From an uncultured Candidatus Melainabacteria bacterium (GTDB lineage Bacteria; Cyanobacteriota; Vampirovibrionia; Gastranaerophilales; Gastranaerophilaceae), in NCBI GenBank assembly GCA_934747335.1, contig CAKVGS010000022.1:1-32506 (forward strand): a DNA stretch of 32,506 nt. Reading direction: 5' to 3'. The notes under the pieces were generated by a model that was given only the letters and a program-made list of their open reading frames with translations, did not search any database and had not been told where the DNA came from. Positions 31,071 through 32,506 of the stretch are shown here, one piece after another. Within the stretch, counting starts at the first letter, position 1. Each line of letters opens with the position of its first letter. The position numbers and the translations under genes were made by a program.

Positions 31071-31394
31071 ATGGATATAAAAAAAGAACTTGGTGAAAAA
31101 ATAAAAAGATTACGTAAGCAAAATGCTTTAACGCAGGAACAACTTGCGGAAATGATTGATATTTCATCAAGGAATTTGAGTAATATTGAACAAGGTATAA
31201 GCTTTCCAAAGCCAGAAACATTAGAACATATTTTGACGTCTTTAAATACAACGACACAAGAACTTTTTGCTAATGAACACATTAAAACAAAAGAAGAACT
31301 AATAATTGCAATAAATGCATATATAGGTAAAATTCATAATAATCAAGAAAAACTGGAACAAATATATAAAGTCTTGAGAGATTTAATAGATTAG
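31071..31394 (+). CDS. XRE-family HTH regulator
   Basis: 107 aa. The N-terminal HTH_3 domain is textbook: LGEKIKRLRKQNALTQEQLAEMIDISSRNLSNIEQGISFPKPETLEHILTSLNTTTQELF. The C-terminal 40 residues are one or two helices, perhaps for dimerisation. AAAAGG lies about 6 nt upstream. It stands alone in the accessory block; no toxin partner or phage genes are seen. Confidence 0.9.
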   Translation: MDIKKELGEKIKRLRKQNALTQEQLAEMIDISSRNLSNIEQGISFPKPETLEHILTSLNTTTQELFANEHIKTKEELIIAINAYIGKIHNNQEKLEQIYKVLRDLID

Positions 31395-31415
31395 TAGGTG
31401 GGCTTTCAGTCCAAC
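31394..31415 (+). repeat. Partial GTAGGTTGGGC-family repeat
   Basis: GTAGGTGGGCTTTCAGTCC then AAC. It fills the 20-nt gap between two convergent genes. Confidence 0.5.
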
Positions 31416-31777
31416 TAGAACTTCTTCTTTTTTTTCATCTTAATCGCCAAATATATTTGTTCACCCATAACTTTTTGGGCTTGCTCAGAATTTGTATATT
31501 TTTCGGGGTTTCTTTCTTTGCGTTTTTCTTTCTTCTTTGCCTGAATTTTTTCTTGTTCACTTTTTGTAACTGTCAGAAATTTATTACTAACGTAATCTTC
31601 TAATTTTGCTTTTTGCAACTCAATTTCATGTAATTTCGGTTTATCTATACTTTTTTGTCCTGTCGGTTTAATACCATATTGCAATAATCTGCGCATAATT
31701 CTTTTTTCTTCTTCATCAATACTTCCGCCTGATGAACAAAAAGAACAAGTATAAATTTCTATTCTATTGATTGTCAT
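31415..31777 (-). CDS. Hypothetical protein with CxxC and Lys-rich tail
   Basis: 120 aa from ATG 31777 (a GTG at 31786 is also in frame). The start has a CSFC pair (YTCSFCSSGGSIDEEEKRIMRRLLQYG), so a metal or redox site is possible. The body is helical and charged (KPKLHEIELQKAKLEDYV; SEQEKIQAKKKEKRKERNPEKY) and ends with six lysines in seven residues. SD weak (GGGTG). Not recognised. Confidence 0.55.
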   Translation of the reverse strand: MTINRIEIYTCSFCSSGGSIDEEEKRIMRRLLQYGIKPTGQKSIDKPKLHEIELQKAKLEDYVSNKFLTVTKSEQEKIQAKKKEKRKERNPEKYTNSEQAQKVMGEQIYLAIKMKKKKKF

Positions 31778-31935
31778 AATATACACACCCTAAGTCTAAC
31801 AATATAGTTATCGGCTAGTTAGATTAAAAACTTTAATAAGAAGAACAATTTATTTACAAAAATTTACATAATTTTTTAAAAAATCTGGCAAAAATATTTT
31901 TTACATTTGTTATAAATAACAAAAGGAGTAGATAT

Positions 31936-32220
31936 ATGAACATTGCAATCAAACCAACAATCTTTAATCAACCAACAAATAATACAAATTTCAAATCTAA
32001 TAAACAACACGCAATAAATGAAGCCGTGGATTTGATGACAAAAGTAAGATCATCATATTCAGAATTTGAACCTTCTGTTATTAAAAATATTGTTAGCAAT
32101 ATGAAGAACCAATTAAAATTTGTTTTAAATTACCAAAAAAATGGTGGAGAATTAATTTTCAGAGAAAGTGAAATTACAGCAGTAAAAAACAAAATAAATT
32201 CTCTTAACAAATTGATATAA
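31936..32220 (+). CDS. Small hypothetical protein with N-terminal NxNFK tag
   Basis: 94 aa. AAAGGAG is 8 nt upstream of the ATG, so expression is likely. The N terminus, MNIAIKPTIFNQPTNNTNFK, resembles in style that of the zincin gene at 7546 (Asn/Gln-rich then aromatic-Gly/Lys). The rest is helical: AINEAVDLMTKVRSSYSEF and SNMKNQLKFVLNYQ. Function unknown. Confidence 0.6.
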   Translation: MNIAIKPTIFNQPTNNTNFKSNKQHAINEAVDLMTKVRSSYSEFEPSVIKNIVSNMKNQLKFVLNYQKNGGELIFRESEITAVKNKINSLNKLI

Positions 32221-32248
32221 GGAAGTTCCAGTATATAAATATAAAAAT

Positions 32249-32287
32249 AAAATTGTTACATTTCTCATAGAAGTGTAACAATTTTTG
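32249..32287 (+). terminator. Terminator before acpP
   Basis: AAAATTGTTACA (32249-32260) pairs with TGTAACAATTTT (32274-32285). It insulates acpP from the accessory block. Confidence 0.75.
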
Positions 32288-32294
32288 AAGTTTA

Positions 32295-32322
32295 TTGCAA
32301 AATTTTCTTGAAATAGTATAAT
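32295..32322 (+). promoter_or_regulatory. Promoter of acpP
   Basis: TTGCAA (32295-32300), 16-nt spacer, perfect TATAAT (32317-32322), 44 nt before the ATG. Confidence 0.65.
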
Positions 32323-32366
32323 TTAGGGGAATAGTGTATTACACAATAATGAAGAGGATAAAAAAC

Positions 32367-32506
32367 ATGAGTACATTAGAAAAAGTTAAAAAAGTTGTAG
32401 TTGACCAATTAAGCTGTGATGAAGCTTTAGTTACTCCAGAAGCTAGCTTTACTGCTGATTTGGGCGCTGACTCTTTAGATACAGTTGAATTAGTTATGGC
32501 TTTCGA
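32367..32506 (+). CDS. acpP: Acyl carrier protein, cut by window end
   Basis: First 46 codons only. MSTLEKVKKVVVDQLSCDEA opens the chain and FTADLGADSLDTVELVMAF holds Ser36 of the DSL motif, where the 4'-phosphopantetheine arm attaches. ACP carries the growing chain for FabD, FabH, FabG and PlsX encoded upstream. AGAGGAT is the ribosome site. Unlike most bacteria it is not directly after fabG and has its own promoter. Confidence 0.95.
   Translation, partial: MSTLEKVKKVVVDQLSCDEALVTPEASFTADLGADSLDTVELVMAF

Overview
The window is A+T-rich bacterial chromosome with short intergenic gaps, standard Shine-Dalgarno (SD) sites and bacterial code. The gene mix is a fermentative bifunctional AdhE, type II fatty-acid synthesis, an IF3 gene not followed by rpmI-rplT, many short proteins without signal peptides, and proteins opening with tag-like motifs such as NYSGVTIQI or NTFQGK. 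From memory this best fits gut-associated non-photosynthetic Cyanobacteriota (Gastranaerophilales/'Melainabacteria'). That placement is inference; no rRNA or photosynthesis gene is present.

Layout. 1-2107: overlapping operon GerMN protein, HicB-like protein, RimI-type acetyltransferase, BioY-like transporter. 2134-2345: a MITE-like repeat beside a reverse-strand DRE-TIM aldolase-like gene. 3249-4768: HEAT-like gene and an unknown partner. 4817-7143: pnp with promoter, leader hairpin and terminator. 7146-7545: repeats and a candidate small RNA. 7546-10106: predicted zinc metallopeptidase, LuxR-type HTH protein, large coiled-coil protein. 10143-13220: adhE with an internal SD/ATG at its domain junction. 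13278-14762: unknown gene, repeat cluster, tRNA-Phe. 14898-16596 (reverse): infC with a non-ATG start and a regulator made of four tandem GntR-type winged helices. 16676-19986: secreted GHL10-type glycoside hydrolase, Cys-rich microprotein, M20 peptidase. 20062-23648: small proteins including an NPF-repeat protein, a signal-less beta-rich protein, HdeD-like membrane protein, divergent HD-GYP protein and a two-EF-hand protein. 23660-24232 (reverse): tsaC. 24279-30261: a yceD-rpmF-plsX-fabH-fabD-fabG unit, split by repeats and a GIY-YIG element. 30392-32286: accessory block. 32295-end: acpP, cut by the window edge.

How the genes work together. plsX, fabH, fabD, fabG and acpP supply fatty-acid initiation, elongation and phospholipid acyl transfer. 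The yceD-rpmF pair upstream is the classical link between ribosome and lipid synthesis. acpP is separated from fabG by about 2.1 kb of accessory genes and has its own promoter.

The least expected signal is a bipartite upstream motif, GCAATTTTT-N11-TACTTTATATATA. It is exact before three genes (3312, 20990 reverse, 30837 reverse) and partial before a fourth (8820). All four encode unrelated proteins of no clear function and without signal peptides, which suggests an undescribed regulon. Other points of interest are the four-winged-helix regulator, the GIY-YIG gene framed by inverted copies of a dispersed repeat, the possible internal start in adhE, and a two-hairpin small RNA candidate.
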